Positions 8,068 through 18,090 of a stretch of 64,000 nt of DNA are shown here, piece after piece (the first letter of the stretch is position 1; every line of letters starts with the position of its first letter). The stretch lies in the NCBI GenBank assembly GCA_017626325.1, contig JAGAIZ010000043.1:1-64000 (forward strand), read 5' to 3'. Position numbers and translations under genes: made by a program. The notes beneath the pieces are model-generated. The model saw nothing but the letters and a program-made list of their open reading frames with translations, had not been told where the DNA came from and ran no database searches. The stretch is from Lachnospiraceae bacterium. GTDB lineage: Bacteria; Bacillota; Clostridia; Lachnospirales; Lachnospiraceae.

Positions 8068-10662
8068 ATGAATTTAACGAAATTTACGCAGAAATCCATG
8101 CAGGCTGTGGAGGGATGTGAGAGACTTGCCTATGAATACGGCAATCAGGAGATTGAAGAAGAACATCTGTTATTGAGTCTGCTGACCATCGATGACAGCC
8201 TGATTTTGAAGCTGATTGAGAAGATGGAGATACAGAAGGAATATTTCGTCAACCGTGTCGAGCAGGGCTTACAGAAGCGGACGAAGGTGCAGGGCGGACA
8301 GATTTATATCGGACAGGATTTGAATAAGGTGCTGATTGGAGCGGAGGATGAGGCTAAGGCGCTGGGTGACGAGTATGTGTCCGTGGAGCATTTGTTCCTT
8401 GCGATGATCAAACATCCCAACAGGGAGATTAAGGAGATTCTGAGAGAGTTTGGCATTACCAGAGAACGTTTCCTGCAGGCGCTCTCTACTGTGAGGGGCA
8501 ACCAGCGGGTTACAAGCGACAACCCGGAGGCCACTTACGATACCCTTGAGAAGTACGGGCAGGACTTGGTGGAAAAGGCAAGGAGCCAGAAACTGGATCC
8601 GGTCATCGGCAGGGATAACGAAATCCGTAACGTGATTCGTATTCTTTCCAGGAAAACCAAGAATAATCCGGTGTTGATCGGCGAGCCCGGCGTGGGTAAG
8701 ACGGCGGTAGCGGAAGGTCTTGCCCAGCGGATTGTACAGGGAGATGTACCGGAGGGCCTGAAGGATAAGAAGATTTTCTCACTGGATATGGGCGCGCTGG
8801 TGGCAGGCGCCAAGTACCGGGGCGAGTTTGAGGAACGTCTGAAAGCGGTGTTAGACGATGTAAAGAACAGCGAGGGGCAGATTATTCTGTTTATCGATGA
8901 ATTGCATACTATTGTAGGCGCGGGCAAGACGGACGGCGCTATGGACGCGGGCAATATGTTGAAGCCAATGCTTGCCAGAGGCGAGCTGCACTGTATCGGT
9001 GCGACGACCTTAGATGAGTACCGGCAGTATATTGAGAAGGATCCGGCGTTGGAGCGGCGTTTTCAGCCGGTTATGGTGGAGGAGCCGACGGTGGAGGACA
9101 CCATCTCTATCCTGCGTGGGTTGAAAGAGCGGTACGAGGTCTATCACGGTGTGAAAATCATGGATAACGCGTTAGTCAGCGCGGCGGTGCTCTCCAACCG
9201 TTATATTTCCGACCGGTTCCTGCCGGATAAGGCGATCGACCTGGTGGATGAGGCGTGCGCGCTGATTAAAACAGAGTTAGATTCCATGCCAACGGAACTG
9301 GACGAACTGCGCCGTAAGGTAATGCAGATGGAAATCGAGGAGACGGCGCTTAAGAAAGAGGACGATCATTTAAGCAAAGAACGACTGGAGCGTCTGCAGA
9401 AGGAACTGGCGGAATATAAGGAAGAACTGAAAAACCGCATGGCTCAGTGGGAAAACGAGAAGGCCTCTGTGGAGAAATTATCTAAGATCCGTGAGCAGAT
9501 TGATGAGGTAAACAGCCAGATTCAGATTGCTCAGCGTGACGGCGATTATGAGAAGGCGGCAGAACTCAGCTACGGCAAGCTGCCCTCCTTAAAGCAGCAG
9601 CTTGAGATTGAGGAAGAACGAATTGGAAAAGAAGAGCTGTCGCTGGTGCATCAGAGTGTATCGGATGAAGAGATCGCCAAAATTATATCCCGATGGACGG
9701 GAATTCCTGTGGCGAAGCTGACGGAGAGCGAGCGGAATAAGACGCTGCATCTGGACGACGAACTGCATAAGCGTGTCATCGGACAGGACGAGGGCGTAAC
9801 GAAGGTAACGGAGGCGATCATCCGTTCCAAGGCGGGAATCAAAGACCCTACGAAGCCAATCGGCTCCTTCTTGTTCTTAGGGCCTACCGGCGTGGGCAAG
9901 ACGGAGCTTGCCAAAGCGCTGGCGGCGTCCTTGTTTGATGATGAAAACAATATGGTGCGAATCGATATGAGCGAGTACATGGAGAAATATTCTGTGTCCA
10001 GACTGATCGGAGCGCCTCCGGGATATGTGGGCTATGAAGAGGGCGGCCAATTAACCGAGGCCGTCAGAAGGAAACCCTATTCGGTAGTGCTTTTTGATGA
10101 GATCGAGAAAGCGCACCCGGACGTGTTCAACGTGCTTCTGCAGGTGCTGGACGACGGCCGTATCACGGATTCTCAGGGAAGAACGGTGGATTTCAAGAAT
10201 ACCATTTTGATTATGACCTCTAATATCGGCGCGGGCTATCTGCTGGACGGTATCGACGCAGACGGCAATATCACGCCGGAAGCGGAAGAACTGGTGATGG
10301 GAGATCTGCGGAATCATTTCCGGCCGGAGTTCTTGAACCGACTGGATGAAACGATCCTGTTCAAACCTCTGACCAAGAGCAATATCGGCGGCATTATTCA
10401 TCTGATTGTGGAGGATCTGAATAAGAGACTTGCGGACAGAGAGCTTAGGATTGAGCTGACGCCGGAGGCGGAACAGTATATCGTGGAGAATGCGTATGAC
10501 CCGGTATACGGCGCAAGACCGCTGAAGCGTTACATCCAGAAATACGTGGAAACGTTGTCTGCGAAGCTGATACTGGCAGATCAGGTGGCGGCGAAGGATA
10601 CGATTCAGATTGTGCTGGAAGGCGGCGCGCTGGCGGCGCGGAAGAAAGGCGGCCGTACCTGA
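8068..10662 (+). CDS. clpB: ATP-dependent disaggregase ClpB
   Basis: 864 residues, the normal length. The N-terminal Clp repeat domain begins [23 protein letters not shown]1 has Walker [10 protein letters not shown] and Walker [12 protein letters not shown] long middle coiled coil (about 405-525) separates ClpB from ClpA and ClpC. AAA2 has Walker [10 protein letters not shown] and [11 protein letters not shown], and the C-terminal domain ends in [17 protein letters not shown]. It works with DnaK to resolve aggregates in the cytoplasm. GAAGGGAGG precedes the ATG. It has its own HrcA-controlled promoter and a strong terminator, so it is a single-gene heat-shock unit. Confidence 0.98.
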   Translation: MNLTKFTQKSMQAVEGCERLAYEYGNQEIEEEHLLLSLLTIDDSLILKLIEKMEIQKEYFVNRVEQGLQKRTKVQGGQIYIGQDLNKVLIGAEDEAKALGDEYVSVEHLFLAMIKHPNREIKEILREFGITRERFLQALSTVRGNQRVTSDNPEATYDTLEKYGQDLVEKARSQKLDPVIGRDNEIRNVIRILSRKTKNNPVLIGEPGVGKTAVAEGLAQRIVQGDVPEGLKDKKIFSLDMGALVAGAKYRGEFEERLKAVLDDVKNSEGQIILFIDELHTIVGAGKTDGAMDAGNMLKPMLARGELHCIGATTLDEYRQYIEKDPALERRFQPVMVEEPTVEDTISILRGLKERYEVYHGVKIMDNALVSAAVLSNRYISDRFLPDKAIDLVDEACALIKTELDSMPTELDELRRKVMQMEIEETALKKEDDHLSKERLERLQKELAEYKEELKNRMAQWENEKASVEKLSKIREQIDEVNSQIQIAQRDGDYEKAAELSYGKLPSLKQQLEIEEERIGKEELSLVHQSVSDEEIAKIISRWTGIPVAKLTESERNKTLHLDDELHKRVIGQDEGVTKVTEAIIRSKAGIKDPTKPIGSFLFLGPTGVGKTELAKALAASLFDDENNMVRIDMSEYMEKYSVSRLIGAPPGYVGYEEGGQLTEAVRRKPYSVVLFDEIEKAHPDVFNVLLQVLDDGRITDSQGRTVDFKNTILIMTSNIGAGYLLDGIDADGNITPEAEELVMGDLRNHFRPEFLNRLDETILFKPLTKSNIGGIIHLIVEDLNKRLADRELRIELTPEAEQYIVENAYDPVYGARPLKRYIQKYVETLSAKLILADQVAAKDTIQIVLEGGALAARKKGGRT

Positions 10663-10752
10663 CAGACAAAGCCCGGGCAGAAGACAGGCAAAGCCCGCGC
10701 AGAGGTTTGAAGCAGCAGATACAGAACAGATGATATCATTAGGAAATATGAT

Positions 10753-10805
10753 AAAAGAGGGCGTTTCTTTAGTCAGCATATGACTTTAGAAACGCCCTCT
10801 TTTGG
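10753..10805. terminator. strong, likely bidirectional terminator after clpB
   Basis: A 16 bp perfect stem, AAAAGAGGGCGTTTCT paired with its complement, has an inner AGTCA/TGACT hairpin. The T-run on one strand and A-run on the other would serve both directions. Confidence 0.9.
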
Positions 10806-10905
10806 GGTAAGCGTTTTTGCGGTAAGATAGAAATGTTGTTGCTCTTTTTGCAATTTCAGTATATTGTTATTAACAACAGATTGCTTATATGGAATGGAGG
10901 TTTCT

Positions 10906-12009
10906 ATGCGATATCCTGAGTTTTTACAGCCAAACGGAACCATCGGCTTTGTAGCGCCGTCTTTCGGATGCGCGACAGAGCCGTATAAGAGCGGTTTTAT
11001 TCACGCACAGGAGAAATGGAAGGAAGCGGGCTTTCGTCTGGAGCTTGGCCCCAACTGCTATGCGGAGGGAGGAATCGGTATTAGTAATACGCCGGAGAAG
11101 TGCGGACGGGAGCTGACAGAATATTATTGCAGTCAGACCAATGACTGTCTGATTTCCTGCGGCGGCGGAGAACTGATGTGCGAGATACTGGATTATGTGG
11201 ATTTTGAGAGAATCCGCGCGGCAAAGCCGAAGTGGTACATGGGTTATTCGGACAATACGAATTTTACATTTCTGCTGACGACCCTGTGCGATACGGCGTC
11301 TGTTTATGCGCCCTGCGCGGCGACCTTCGGCATGGAACCGGCACATCCCGCGCTGGAGGATGCGATGGCGCTATTGCAGGGAAAGAAGCTCATCATGCAG
11401 GGATATGATCAGTGGGAAAAGGAATCGCTGAAGGATGAGGAGCACCCGCTTGCACCCTATCATCTGACGGAAAAGACGGAAATTAAATATGTTTTGCCCG
11501 GCCTTGGAACGAATGTGGCGAGCCTGGCGAATCAGGCGGGGAACATCGGAAGGGCGGAAAGCGCCGGACAGGCTCCTTTCTCCACTATGTTTTCCGGCAG
11601 ACTATTAGGCGGCTGTTTGGATATTTTGGTTACGCTGCTTGGTACGAAATACGACAGAGTGGAGGAATTTATCGGGCGTTACAGACAGGATGGTATCCTC
11701 TGGTTTATCGAAGCCTGTGATCTGAATCTGATGAGTATCCGCCGGGCGTTGTGGCAGATAGACCATGCGGGCTGGTTTACGCACTGCAGCGGCTTTTTGA
11801 TTGGCAGACCACGGGTAGGCATGGAAGCGGAGGAATTTGGCATCGACCATTATCAGGCGGTATATGAGATGCTGCGGAAATACAACGTGCCTGTGCTTAT
11901 GGATGTGGATATCGGACATCTGCCGCCCACGATGCCTCTGATCTGCGGCAGTAAAGCGTGGGTGTCCACGAACGGCACGAGCTATACGGTGCAGATGGAA
12001 CTCAAATAA
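10906..12009 (+). CDS. LD-carboxypeptidase / MccF-like serine peptidase (family S66)
   Basis: 367 residues. The family S66 nucleophile motif appears as MGYSDNTN near residue 112, the catalytic Glu as WFIEACDLN and the His as DVDIGHLPPTMPL. Family members cut L,D bonds in muropeptides during wall recycling (LdcA) or detoxify peptide-nucleotides such as microcin C (MccF). The sequence alone does not decide between them; the absence of recycling neighbours and the family pattern in Clostridia favour an MccF-like peptidase. The ATG at 10906 is chosen over 10864 because GGAGG lies five bases upstream. A DUF4250 gene follows 35 bases after the stop. Confidence 0.85.
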   Translation: MRYPEFLQPNGTIGFVAPSFGCATEPYKSGFIHAQEKWKEAGFRLELGPNCYAEGGIGISNTPEKCGRELTEYYCSQTNDCLISCGGGELMCEILDYVDFERIRAAKPKWYMGYSDNTNFTFLLTTLCDTASVYAPCAATFGMEPAHPALEDAMALLQGKKLIMQGYDQWEKESLKDEEHPLAPYHLTEKTEIKYVLPGLGTNVASLANQAGNIGRAESAGQAPFSTMFSGRLLGGCLDILVTLLGTKYDRVEEFIGRYRQDGILWFIEACDLNLMSIRRALWQIDHAGWFTHCSGFLIGRPRVGMEAEEFGIDHYQAVYEMLRKYNVPVLMDVDIGHLPPTMPLICGSKAWVSTNGTSYTVQMELK

Positions 12010-12044
12010 TGGAACGATTGAAGCGAACGGAAAAGGAGAATATT

Positions 12045-12218
12045 ATGATACCCAACGATCCGGTAATGTTACTAAGCTTTATCAATCTGAAGCTGCGGGA
12101 CTTCTACGGAAGCCTTTCCGCACTCTGCGATGATCTGGATGCAGATCAGGACGAGATTGTATCCAAATTAGCAAAGATTGATTATCATTATGACAAGGAG
12201 AGAAATCAGTTTGTCTGA
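12045..12218 (+). CDS. DUF4250 small protein
   Basis: 57 residues beginning MIPNDPVMLLSFINLKLRDF, which is the DUF4250 family start, with a short helical acidic middle (CDDLDADQDEIVSKL). AAAGGAG precedes the ATG. The length is normal for this family of unknown function. Its stop overlaps the start of the next gene by eight bases, which suggests translational coupling. Confidence 0.85.
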   Translation: MIPNDPVMLLSFINLKLRDFYGSLSALCDDLDADQDEIVSKLAKIDYHYDKERNQFV

Positions 12219-13857
12219 CGGGATTCAAGTAACGGTCGTTACTGCGGTGGACGGAAAATTGAATAACGGTATGTATGATTCGGCGATGACTAGAGAAGGG
12301 GAAGCTGTCATTGTGACACATGATTCTTCCCGGACACTCATGTCAACTCTGCTGCAAAACGGGCTGATAAGCGGAAACTTCTGCGGCGGCAGAGGAGACT
12401 GCGGCAGGTGCAGAATCCAGTTTATGAAAGGCATCACACTTCCTACGCCTCTTGAAAGAAGCGTGATGGAGCCGGAAGAATTAAGACAGGGCTACAGGCT
12501 GGCATGTCTGTCAAAGCCCAAAAGCGACTGTGTCATCCGGCTGGCATTGGCAGAAGAGCCCGAAATAGAGATCGTTTCTGAAATGACGGATTTGTCAGGG
12601 GATAATGACTACATAAGTCAACAAAAGAAACAAACTGAAAACAGAAAAACGAGTGATATGAAATCAGATCATTTGCAATCAGCAGAGAATAAAGAAGATC
12701 AGAAATATGTGATTGCTGCAGACCTGGGAACCACCACCATCGCCATGCAGCTTTGCGACGCGCTGACGGGCAGGGCGGTTGATACGTACTGTGAGATGAA
12801 TCCGCAGAGAAGCTATGGCGCGGATGTCCTGTCCAGAATCCAGGCATCCTGCGCGGGACACAGTGAGGCAATGCAAAAGATGGCGTGGGGGGTATTGGAA
12901 CGCGGTATGGCACAGTTTGGCAGAAAGCTGGCCGGCATGACATACGAAATGACAGATGTTACTGAATGCGCCCGTAAAATCGTCCGCATGTGCATCGCTG
13001 GGAATACAGCCATGGAGCACCTTTTGCTTGGCTATGACGTTTCCTCTCTGGGCGTCAGCCCTTTTACGCCTGTGGAAATCGGGCTGCAGGAAATTGTGCG
13101 TGAAGGGTTTCCCATGCCGGTCTGCCTTGCACCGGGAATCAGCGCCTTTGTAGGCGGCGATATTGTGGCGGGACTGTATGCGCTTGATATGCTGGGCGGC
13201 TGCCGGACAGATAAGAGAGAAGAGAAGCCGGAGGGAGTCCGTCTTCTGATTGATCTTGGTACCAACGGCGAGATGGCGATTACCGACGGGCGGCGTATGA
13301 TTGTGACGGCCACAGCAGCGGGACCGGCCTTCGAGGGCGGCGCAGGCGCGCGGATCATCGGCACGGATATGATTGCCATAACGGCTGCTATGCTGGAACA
13401 GGGCATAATCGATGAGACGGGACTTTTGGCGGAGGCTTATTTTGAAACAGGTGTTACAGTACCGTGGAAAGATACTTCCGTCTATATGCGGAATCAGGAT
13501 ATCCGTAATCTGCAGCTTGCCAAGGCGGCGGTCCGGGCGGGCGTGGAGCTTCTGTGGGAGGCTATGGGACGTCCGGCGGTGGAACGCGTGTATCTGGCAG
13601 GCGGTTTCGGTTATTATCTGGACGTGGAAGCGGCGTTTCGGATCGGATTGCTGCCGGAGCGGTTAAGAGGCAGGGTACAGGCTGTGGGCAACGCCTCGCT
13701 GGCGGGAGCGTGCAGGCTTGGATGTGATCTCTGTCAGAAGAGAGTTGACCGTAAGGCGCTGGGAGAGAGACTTGCCGCAGCAGAAAGCATGAATCTGGCG
13801 AAGCAGGAGAACTTCGAGAAGTTATATATTAAATATATGGGGTTATCGCCTGATTAA
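12211..13857 (+). CDS. RACo-like ATP-dependent activator with [2Fe-2S] ferredoxin domain (ASKHA/DUF4445)
   Basis: 548 residues. The N-terminal ferredoxin domain (about 1-105) carries CGGRGDCGRC and a later LAC for a [2Fe-2S] centre. A Lys/Gln-rich linker follows. The ASKHA ATPase region begins IAADLGTTTIAMQL and has CIAGNTAMEHLL, LLIDLGTNGEMAI, PAFEGGAGARIIGTDM and VYLAGGFGYYLDVEAA. Relatives (RACo, RamA type) reductively reactivate corrinoid methyltransferases in methyl-group metabolism. No corrinoid protein or methyltransferase is in this window. The TTG at 12211 is chosen because AAGGAG lies ten bases upstream; an ATG at 12190 lacks a ribosome site. Confidence 0.87.
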   Translation: MSDGIQVTVVTAVDGKLNNGMYDSAMTREGEAVIVTHDSSRTLMSTLLQNGLISGNFCGGRGDCGRCRIQFMKGITLPTPLERSVMEPEELRQGYRLACLSKPKSDCVIRLALAEEPEIEIVSEMTDLSGDNDYISQQKKQTENRKTSDMKSDHLQSAENKEDQKYVIAADLGTTTIAMQLCDALTGRAVDTYCEMNPQRSYGADVLSRIQASCAGHSEAMQKMAWGVLERGMAQFGRKLAGMTYEMTDVTECARKIVRMCIAGNTAMEHLLLGYDVSSLGVSPFTPVEIGLQEIVREGFPMPVCLAPGISAFVGGDIVAGLYALDMLGGCRTDKREEKPEGVRLLIDLGTNGEMAITDGRRMIVTATAAGPAFEGGAGARIIGTDMIAITAAMLEQGIIDETGLLAEAYFETGVTVPWKDTSVYMRNQDIRNLQLAKAAVRAGVELLWEAMGRPAVERVYLAGGFGYYLDVEAAFRIGLLPERLRGRVQAVGNASLAGACRLGCDLCQKRVDRKALGERLAAAESMNLAKQENFEKLYIKYMGLSPD

Positions 13858-13999
13858 GTTCGAAGGGACAGGAATAGCAAAATAAGGTTACTTTAAGGTT
13901 CTTCGGGTTTTTCTTTAAGAAAAGCGTGATAATCTGGCAGTATCAGCGAAGCGGATATACAAATTTCTGAAACCCGCTTAAAGAGAATGGAGGATTCAT

Positions 14000-14860
14000 A
14001 TGTGGACGAGGAGAGCATTAAAGGAGCAGGCGAAGACGGCCCTGAAACGAAATTATTGGAAAATCGTGTTGGTGTCGGCGCTGTTGATATTGCTGGGAGG
14101 CGGAATCAGCGGCCATAGCGCATCGGCGTATGGCGTTGACAGCAGTAATTTCGCCGCAGGTATTCAGGAGACAGAAGAAACGGATCGTCAGGAAGAAACC
14201 GGGGAGGGCAGTTTCCTGATAGAAAGCTATGAGACGGAAGCTGACGCCGGGCTGTCTGCGGAAGGAGAGACAGAGTCCGTCGCGGAAGCAAATCAGGATG
14301 CTGGCCGACAGGGCCGGGTGATCATGGCGGTTGTCATGATCGTGGCTTTTGTAGTTATTTTCCTGATTATTTTCGTTGTGGCATTTGCCTTTGCGGCGTT
14401 TCTGTATAACCCGGTTATTGTCGGCGTACAGCGTTTTATGGTAAAAAGCGTTGATGATAAAGCGGAGGTCAAGGAGGTTGTTTACAGCTTCGATCATTCT
14501 TATCTGAACATTGTCAAGACGATGTTTTTCATGGATTTACATGTGTTTTTGTGGTCGCTGCTTTTTATTATTCCGGGGATCTATAAGAAATATCAGTACC
14601 GCATGGTGCCGTATATTCTGACAGAACATCCGCAGATGCCTTATAAGGAAGCGCTGCAGCTTAGCAGGGATATGATGGAGGGGGAGAAATGGAATGCCTT
14701 TGTACTCGATTTATCCTTTATACTGTGGCATATGCTTGGAGCGATAACATGTGGTATTTTGGAGATTTTTTATATCGCGCCTTATCAGAATCTGACCAAT
14801 GCAGGTTTATATAAGGCTCTTTGCAGCAAACGTACAGCTACGCAGGAGGAAGCGCAATGA
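14000..14860 (+). CDS. DUF975 family membrane protein
   Basis: 286 residues starting MWTRRALKEQAKTALKRNYWK, the DUF975 signature. Membrane segments lie at about 18-36, 108-135, 175-195 and 235-260. A Glu/Thr-rich outer loop (about 50-100) and the family motif FIIPGIYKKYQYRM are seen. Function is unknown. GGAGG precedes the ATG. The stop overlaps the next start as ATGA, so the gene is coupled to the downstream two-component pair and may report an envelope state to it (inference). Confidence 0.85.
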   Translation: MWTRRALKEQAKTALKRNYWKIVLVSALLILLGGGISGHSASAYGVDSSNFAAGIQETEETDRQEETGEGSFLIESYETEADAGLSAEGETESVAEANQDAGRQGRVIMAVVMIVAFVVIFLIIFVVAFAFAAFLYNPVIVGVQRFMVKSVDDKAEVKEVVYSFDHSYLNIVKTMFFMDLHVFLWSLLFIIPGIYKKYQYRMVPYILTEHPQMPYKEALQLSRDMMEGEKWNAFVLDLSFILWHMLGAITCGILEIFYIAPYQNLTNAGLYKALCSKRTATQEEAQ

Positions 14861-15558
14861 GCTATAAAATATTGATTGCGGATGATGAGGCGGAGATTCG
14901 GGATGTGCTGCGTCTGTATCTGGAGAAAGACGGCTATCAGGTCTGCGAGGCGAAGGACGGTATGGAAGCGATGGCGCTTCTGGAAAAGGAAACCGTTGAT
15001 TTGGCAATTCTGGATATTATGATGCCGGTCATTGACGGATATCGGGTGCTACGCAATATCAGGGAGCGTAATAATATTCCTGTTATCATGCTGTCGGCCA
15101 AGAGCAGCGATTCGGATAAAATACTGGGACTGGATCTGGGAGCGGACGATTATATCACGAAGCCTTTTGTGCCCTTAGAGGCGGTGGCCAGGGTAAAATC
15201 CCATCTGCGCCGTTTCTATGAACTGGGAGCCGGCGGGAACAGTACAGAAGCCGTCAAAGAGCTGCGCGTGCGGGATTTGCGGCTGGATCTGGAAGCATGC
15301 CTGCTGTATAGGAACGACGAAAATATAGAGCTTACCTCCGTGGAATATAAGGTGATGAAGCTTTTTATGGAAAATCCGGGCAAGGTATTTACCAAACAGC
15401 AGTTATTTGAAGAAGGCTGGGGACAGGAATATATGGAATCGGACAATAACATTATGGTCTGCATTTCCAAGCTGCGGGCAAAGCTGGACAATGACAGTTG
15501 GGAGTATATCACCACCATCCGCGGGCTGGGTTACCGGTTGGACAAAGAGGGAAAATGA
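14857..15558 (+). CDS. OmpR-family response regulator
   Basis: 233 residues. The receiver domain has acidic residues in ADDEAEIRD, phosphoacceptor D53 in LDIMMPVIDGY and Lys in YITKPF. The winged-helix output domain (about 130-230) ends YITTIRGLGYRLD. The ATG overlaps the DUF975 stop and GGAGG lies just upstream. The sensor kinase follows in the same unit. Confidence 0.93.
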   Translation: MSYKILIADDEAEIRDVLRLYLEKDGYQVCEAKDGMEAMALLEKETVDLAILDIMMPVIDGYRVLRNIRERNNIPVIMLSAKSSDSDKILGLDLGADDYITKPFVPLEAVARVKSHLRRFYELGAGGNSTEAVKELRVRDLRLDLEACLLYRNDENIELTSVEYKVMKLFMENPGKVFTKQQLFEEGWGQEYMESDNNIMVCISKLRAKLDNDSWEYITTIRGLGYRLDKEGK

Positions 15559-15574
15559 CAGACAGGGGAGTAAA

Positions 15575-16732
15575 ATGGAAGAGAAGCAAAAGTCCTTAAG
15601 ATGGTTTCTGATTCAACGATTTCTCATTGTTATGGTATGTATTTACGTCTATGGCGAACTGACAGGAATGCTGATTCAGATCGGCGTTACGCCCGGGATT
15701 CTGGAATTGCTCAAGTCACAGCAGATTGAAATCAGCAGTCAGGGAAATATATTGACTGTTTTATTACAAGTGTTATTGTATATTGCGGCGGGCATCCTTC
15801 CCGACAGCGCGTCGAATTGGGTACAAAGAGAGCTTGGCATGGCATTGGGCAATTCTTTCCGCATTAACGTGGATTCCCCCTTTTATCAGGGAGGTTGGGG
15901 AACCCTGTTGTGGATAGCGCTTCTGGGAATTTTGCTGCTTCTGGCGATAGTAAGTCTTGTGCCTTATGTGGTGGGCGCATGGTATTATTATCGTATAGTG
16001 ACTAAGAAGGTCAATGAACTGCGGGAGGAAGAACGGCAGCAGCAGCTTGCTTATACCCGCAGACGAAACCTTCTCCTGTCGGATATAGCCCACGATATCA
16101 AAACGCCCATTACCACCATCTGCGGCTACAGTAAGGCACTGTCTGAGGGTGTGGTAGAGGAAGAGAGAAGACAGGAGTATTTGGACGCTGTTTATGCCAA
16201 ATCCATGCGGGTCAGCGATTTGATTACGCTCTTATTTGAATATGTGAAGCTGGAAAGCGAGGGCTATGCACTGCACCGGGAGAAGGGCGATCTGGCGGAG
16301 CTTGTTCGTGCAAATACCGCGACGTTGTATTCGGATTTCGAGGATAAGGGAATAGAGCTTATCATAGAGGTTCCGGAGGAGCCTGTCAGCTATGAGATGG
16401 ATAAAGTCCAGATGGGCAGGGCGGTCACCAATCTGCTGACCAACGCCGTGCGCTACGGCAGGGAAGGCGGCCGCGTACTGGTGCGGCTTACGGACGGCGA
16501 ATTGATTGTCGCGGACGACGGGCCGGAAATAGAGCCGGAGTTTGCAGAGCATATCTTCGAACCTTTTACCAGAGCGGACAAGGCGCGGACGACCCAGGGC
16601 GGCAGCGGGCTTGGTCTGAGCATTACGGCGAAAATCGTGGAGATGCACGGCGGAGAACTGAAGCTGGACTGTCGGTTTGGGGAAGGGTATACGAAAGGAT
16701 TTCGCGTGTTATTAAACAGAACGGCGCGTTAG
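15575..16732 (+). CDS. sensor histidine kinase, partner of the preceding regulator
   Basis: 385 residues. Membrane segments lie at about 12-35, 58-75 and 110-138 with an extracytoplasmic loop between. The HisKA phosphoacceptor is H173 in SDIAHDIKTPITT. The ATPase boxes are LLTNAVRYGREGG (N), VADDGPEI (D/G1), FEPFTRADKA (F) and GSGLGLSI (G2). The start at 15575 has GGGGAG just upstream; the open frame further upstream overlaps the regulator and is not used. With DUF975 and the regulator it makes a three-gene unit. Confidence 0.92.
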   Translation: MEEKQKSLRWFLIQRFLIVMVCIYVYGELTGMLIQIGVTPGILELLKSQQIEISSQGNILTVLLQVLLYIAAGILPDSASNWVQRELGMALGNSFRINVDSPFYQGGWGTLLWIALLGILLLLAIVSLVPYVVGAWYYYRIVTKKVNELREEERQQQLAYTRRRNLLLSDIAHDIKTPITTICGYSKALSEGVVEEERRQEYLDAVYAKSMRVSDLITLLFEYVKLESEGYALHREKGDLAELVRANTATLYSDFEDKGIELIIEVPEEPVSYEMDKVQMGRAVTNLLTNAVRYGREGGRVLVRLTDGELIVADDGPEIEPEFAEHIFEPFTRADKARTTQGGSGLGLSITAKIVEMHGGELKLDCRFGEGYTKGFRVLLNRTAR

Positions 16733-16734
16733 GG

Positions 16735-16776
16735 TTTGTTTAGAAATTGTTTAGGTTGTCTGTCCTTTTTGTTTAG
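16735..16776 (+). promoter_or_regulatory. three TTTGTTTAG-like sites at 11 bp multiples
   Basis: TTTGTTTAG at 16735, ATTGTTTAG at 16746 and TTTGTTTAG at 16768 are spaced 11 and 22 bases apart, so they face the same side of the helix. OmpR-family regulators bind direct repeats with about this spacing. The sites lie between the kinase stop and the phosphodiester glycosidase start. The same nonamer occurs before the DUF368 gene. Confidence 0.5.
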
Positions 16777-16827
16777 CCATGGATTTTATGATGGAAGGAA
16801 GAAAAACAGGAGGGACGAGTAATCAGT

Positions 16828-17898
16828 ATGTCTGGAATAGTTCGAAAGCTGAGTATTGCCTGTGCGGATATCCTTCTGGCAGGCGCTTTTGTGATAGGAA
16901 ATTATATATGGGAGTACCGGATGCCCAGAAAGCTGGATGCCCTGAATCAACAGGTGACGGTGGAGACGGAAGGACAGCCGGTTCCGGAGCAGACAGGGAA
17001 TGTACAGGGGCAGCCGGTTCCGGAGCAGGCAGGGAATGCACAGGGACAGTCGGTTCCGGAGCAGGCAGGAAATGTACAGGAGCAGGAACGGTCCGCAGAA
17101 GTTCAGCCCTGGAAAGAGAAGTTCCGCGACCATTTTACCGATGCAATATGCGTAAGCGATTCTTCCTATTCCAGTCCTGATGTGGCGGTCTTTATTGAAC
17201 AGAAAACTTTGGGGGAAGGCACGGATATCGTGACTTATTATGTGGCGGATATTTATATTGCCGGTATTGACTGTATCAGAACCGGATTCGCGGAGGACAC
17301 TTATGGAATCGGTTATCGGGAAGGTCTGGAGGAGATGTCCGCAAGATTCAACGCCATAGCGGCAATCAGCGGAGATTCCTACAGTAACGATTCTCGTATG
17401 GAGAGCGGCACGATTATCAGAAACGGCATTGTGTACCGGAAGGAGAGTACCCGGTCCGATGTCTGTGTGTTGTATTATGACGGCAGGATGCAGACCTTTT
17501 CCCCGGAGGAATTTTCACCGGATCAGGTCATTGCAGACGGCGCTTATCAGACGTGGATTTTCGGCCCGGCGCTCTTAGATGAGAAAGGAAAAAGAAAAAC
17601 GGATGCCAGTGACTATAATACTGAGGATTACATCAGGCAGTCCCATCCAAGGACTGCCATAGGCTATTATGAACCCGGGCATTACTGCATGGTACTGGTT
17701 GACGGACGGCAGGAAGGGTATTCCCGGGGGATGTACCTGGAAGAAATGTCGCAGATTTTTGAAGAAATGGGCTGCCGGGCGGCGTATAACCTGGATGGCG
17801 GACATTGTTCTCTGATGACCTTTAACGGACAGATTGCCAATCAGCCATACGAACTGAGTAAGGATATCTGCGATTGTATTTTTATCGCGGAGCCATAG
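16828..17898 (+). CDS. secreted/anchored phosphodiester glycosidase (NAGPA family)
   Basis: 356 residues. An N-terminal hydrophobic segment (about 8-28) is a signal anchor. A Gln/Pro/Glu linker (about 45-85) contains three 12-residue repeats. The NAGPA domain (about 90-356) shows GDSYSNDSRMESGTIIRNGI, RTAIGYYEPGHYCMVLVDGR, EEMGCRAAYNLDGGHCSLM and FNGQIANQP, the pattern of the phosphodiester glycosidase family related to mammalian uncovering enzyme and to exopolysaccharide-linked proteins. It probably acts on a sugar phosphodiester outside the cell. AGGAGG lies upstream of the ATG. It stands between two two-component systems, which hints at envelope-stress control. Confidence 0.85.
   Translation: MSGIVRKLSIACADILLAGAFVIGNYIWEYRMPRKLDALNQQVTVETEGQPVPEQTGNVQGQPVPEQAGNAQGQSVPEQAGNVQEQERSAEVQPWKEKFRDHFTDAICVSDSSYSSPDVAVFIEQKTLGEGTDIVTYYVADIYIAGIDCIRTGFAEDTYGIGYREGLEEMSARFNAIAAISGDSYSNDSRMESGTIIRNGIVYRKESTRSDVCVLYYDGRMQTFSPEEFSPDQVIADGAYQTWIFGPALLDEKGKRKTDASDYNTEDYIRQSHPRTAIGYYEPGHYCMVLVDGRQEGYSRGMYLEEMSQIFEEMGCRAAYNLDGGHCSLMTFNGQIANQPYELSKDICDCIFIAEP
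16972..17079 (+). repeat. three 36 bp tandem repeats inside the glycosidase gene
   Basis: Units at 16972-17007, 17008-17043 and 17044-17079 differ at only a few bases and each encodes a version of GQPVPEQAGNVQ. They lengthen the linker between anchor and enzyme domain in frame. Confidence 0.9.
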
Positions 17899-18009
17899 TT
17901 CATCGCGGAGCCATAGTTCATTGCGGAGTCATAGTTCATTGCGGAGTCATAGTTGATTGCGGAGCCGTAGTTGATTGCGGAGCCATAGTTCATCACGGAG
18001 CCGCAGTCT
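17884..18009 (+). repeat. seven 18 bp tandem repeats that carry the gene's stop codon
   Basis: Units of consensus ATTGCGGAGCCATAGTTC start at 17884 and repeat every 18 bases to 18009. The first unit contains the last codons and TAG of the phosphodiester glycosidase gene. Because 18 is a multiple of three, each copy repeats an in-frame TAG except the last, degenerate one. The reverse strand is open and reads a six-residue repeat, but there is no sign that it is a gene. Confidence 0.92.
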
Positions 18010-18090
18010 ATGAAGCCCTGGGGCAGCTGCATTGTACGGGGCTGATGTTTATGATAGTAAGAGAGCAGGGAAGGAGTGGAATATAAAGCG

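Noticed and set aside
10051..10779. 242-codon minus frame opposite the end of clpB
   Set aside because: Antisense shadow with no domain and running through the terminator.
17884..18009. possible CRISPR array
   Set aside because: Direct 18 bp tandem units without spacers and no cas genes.
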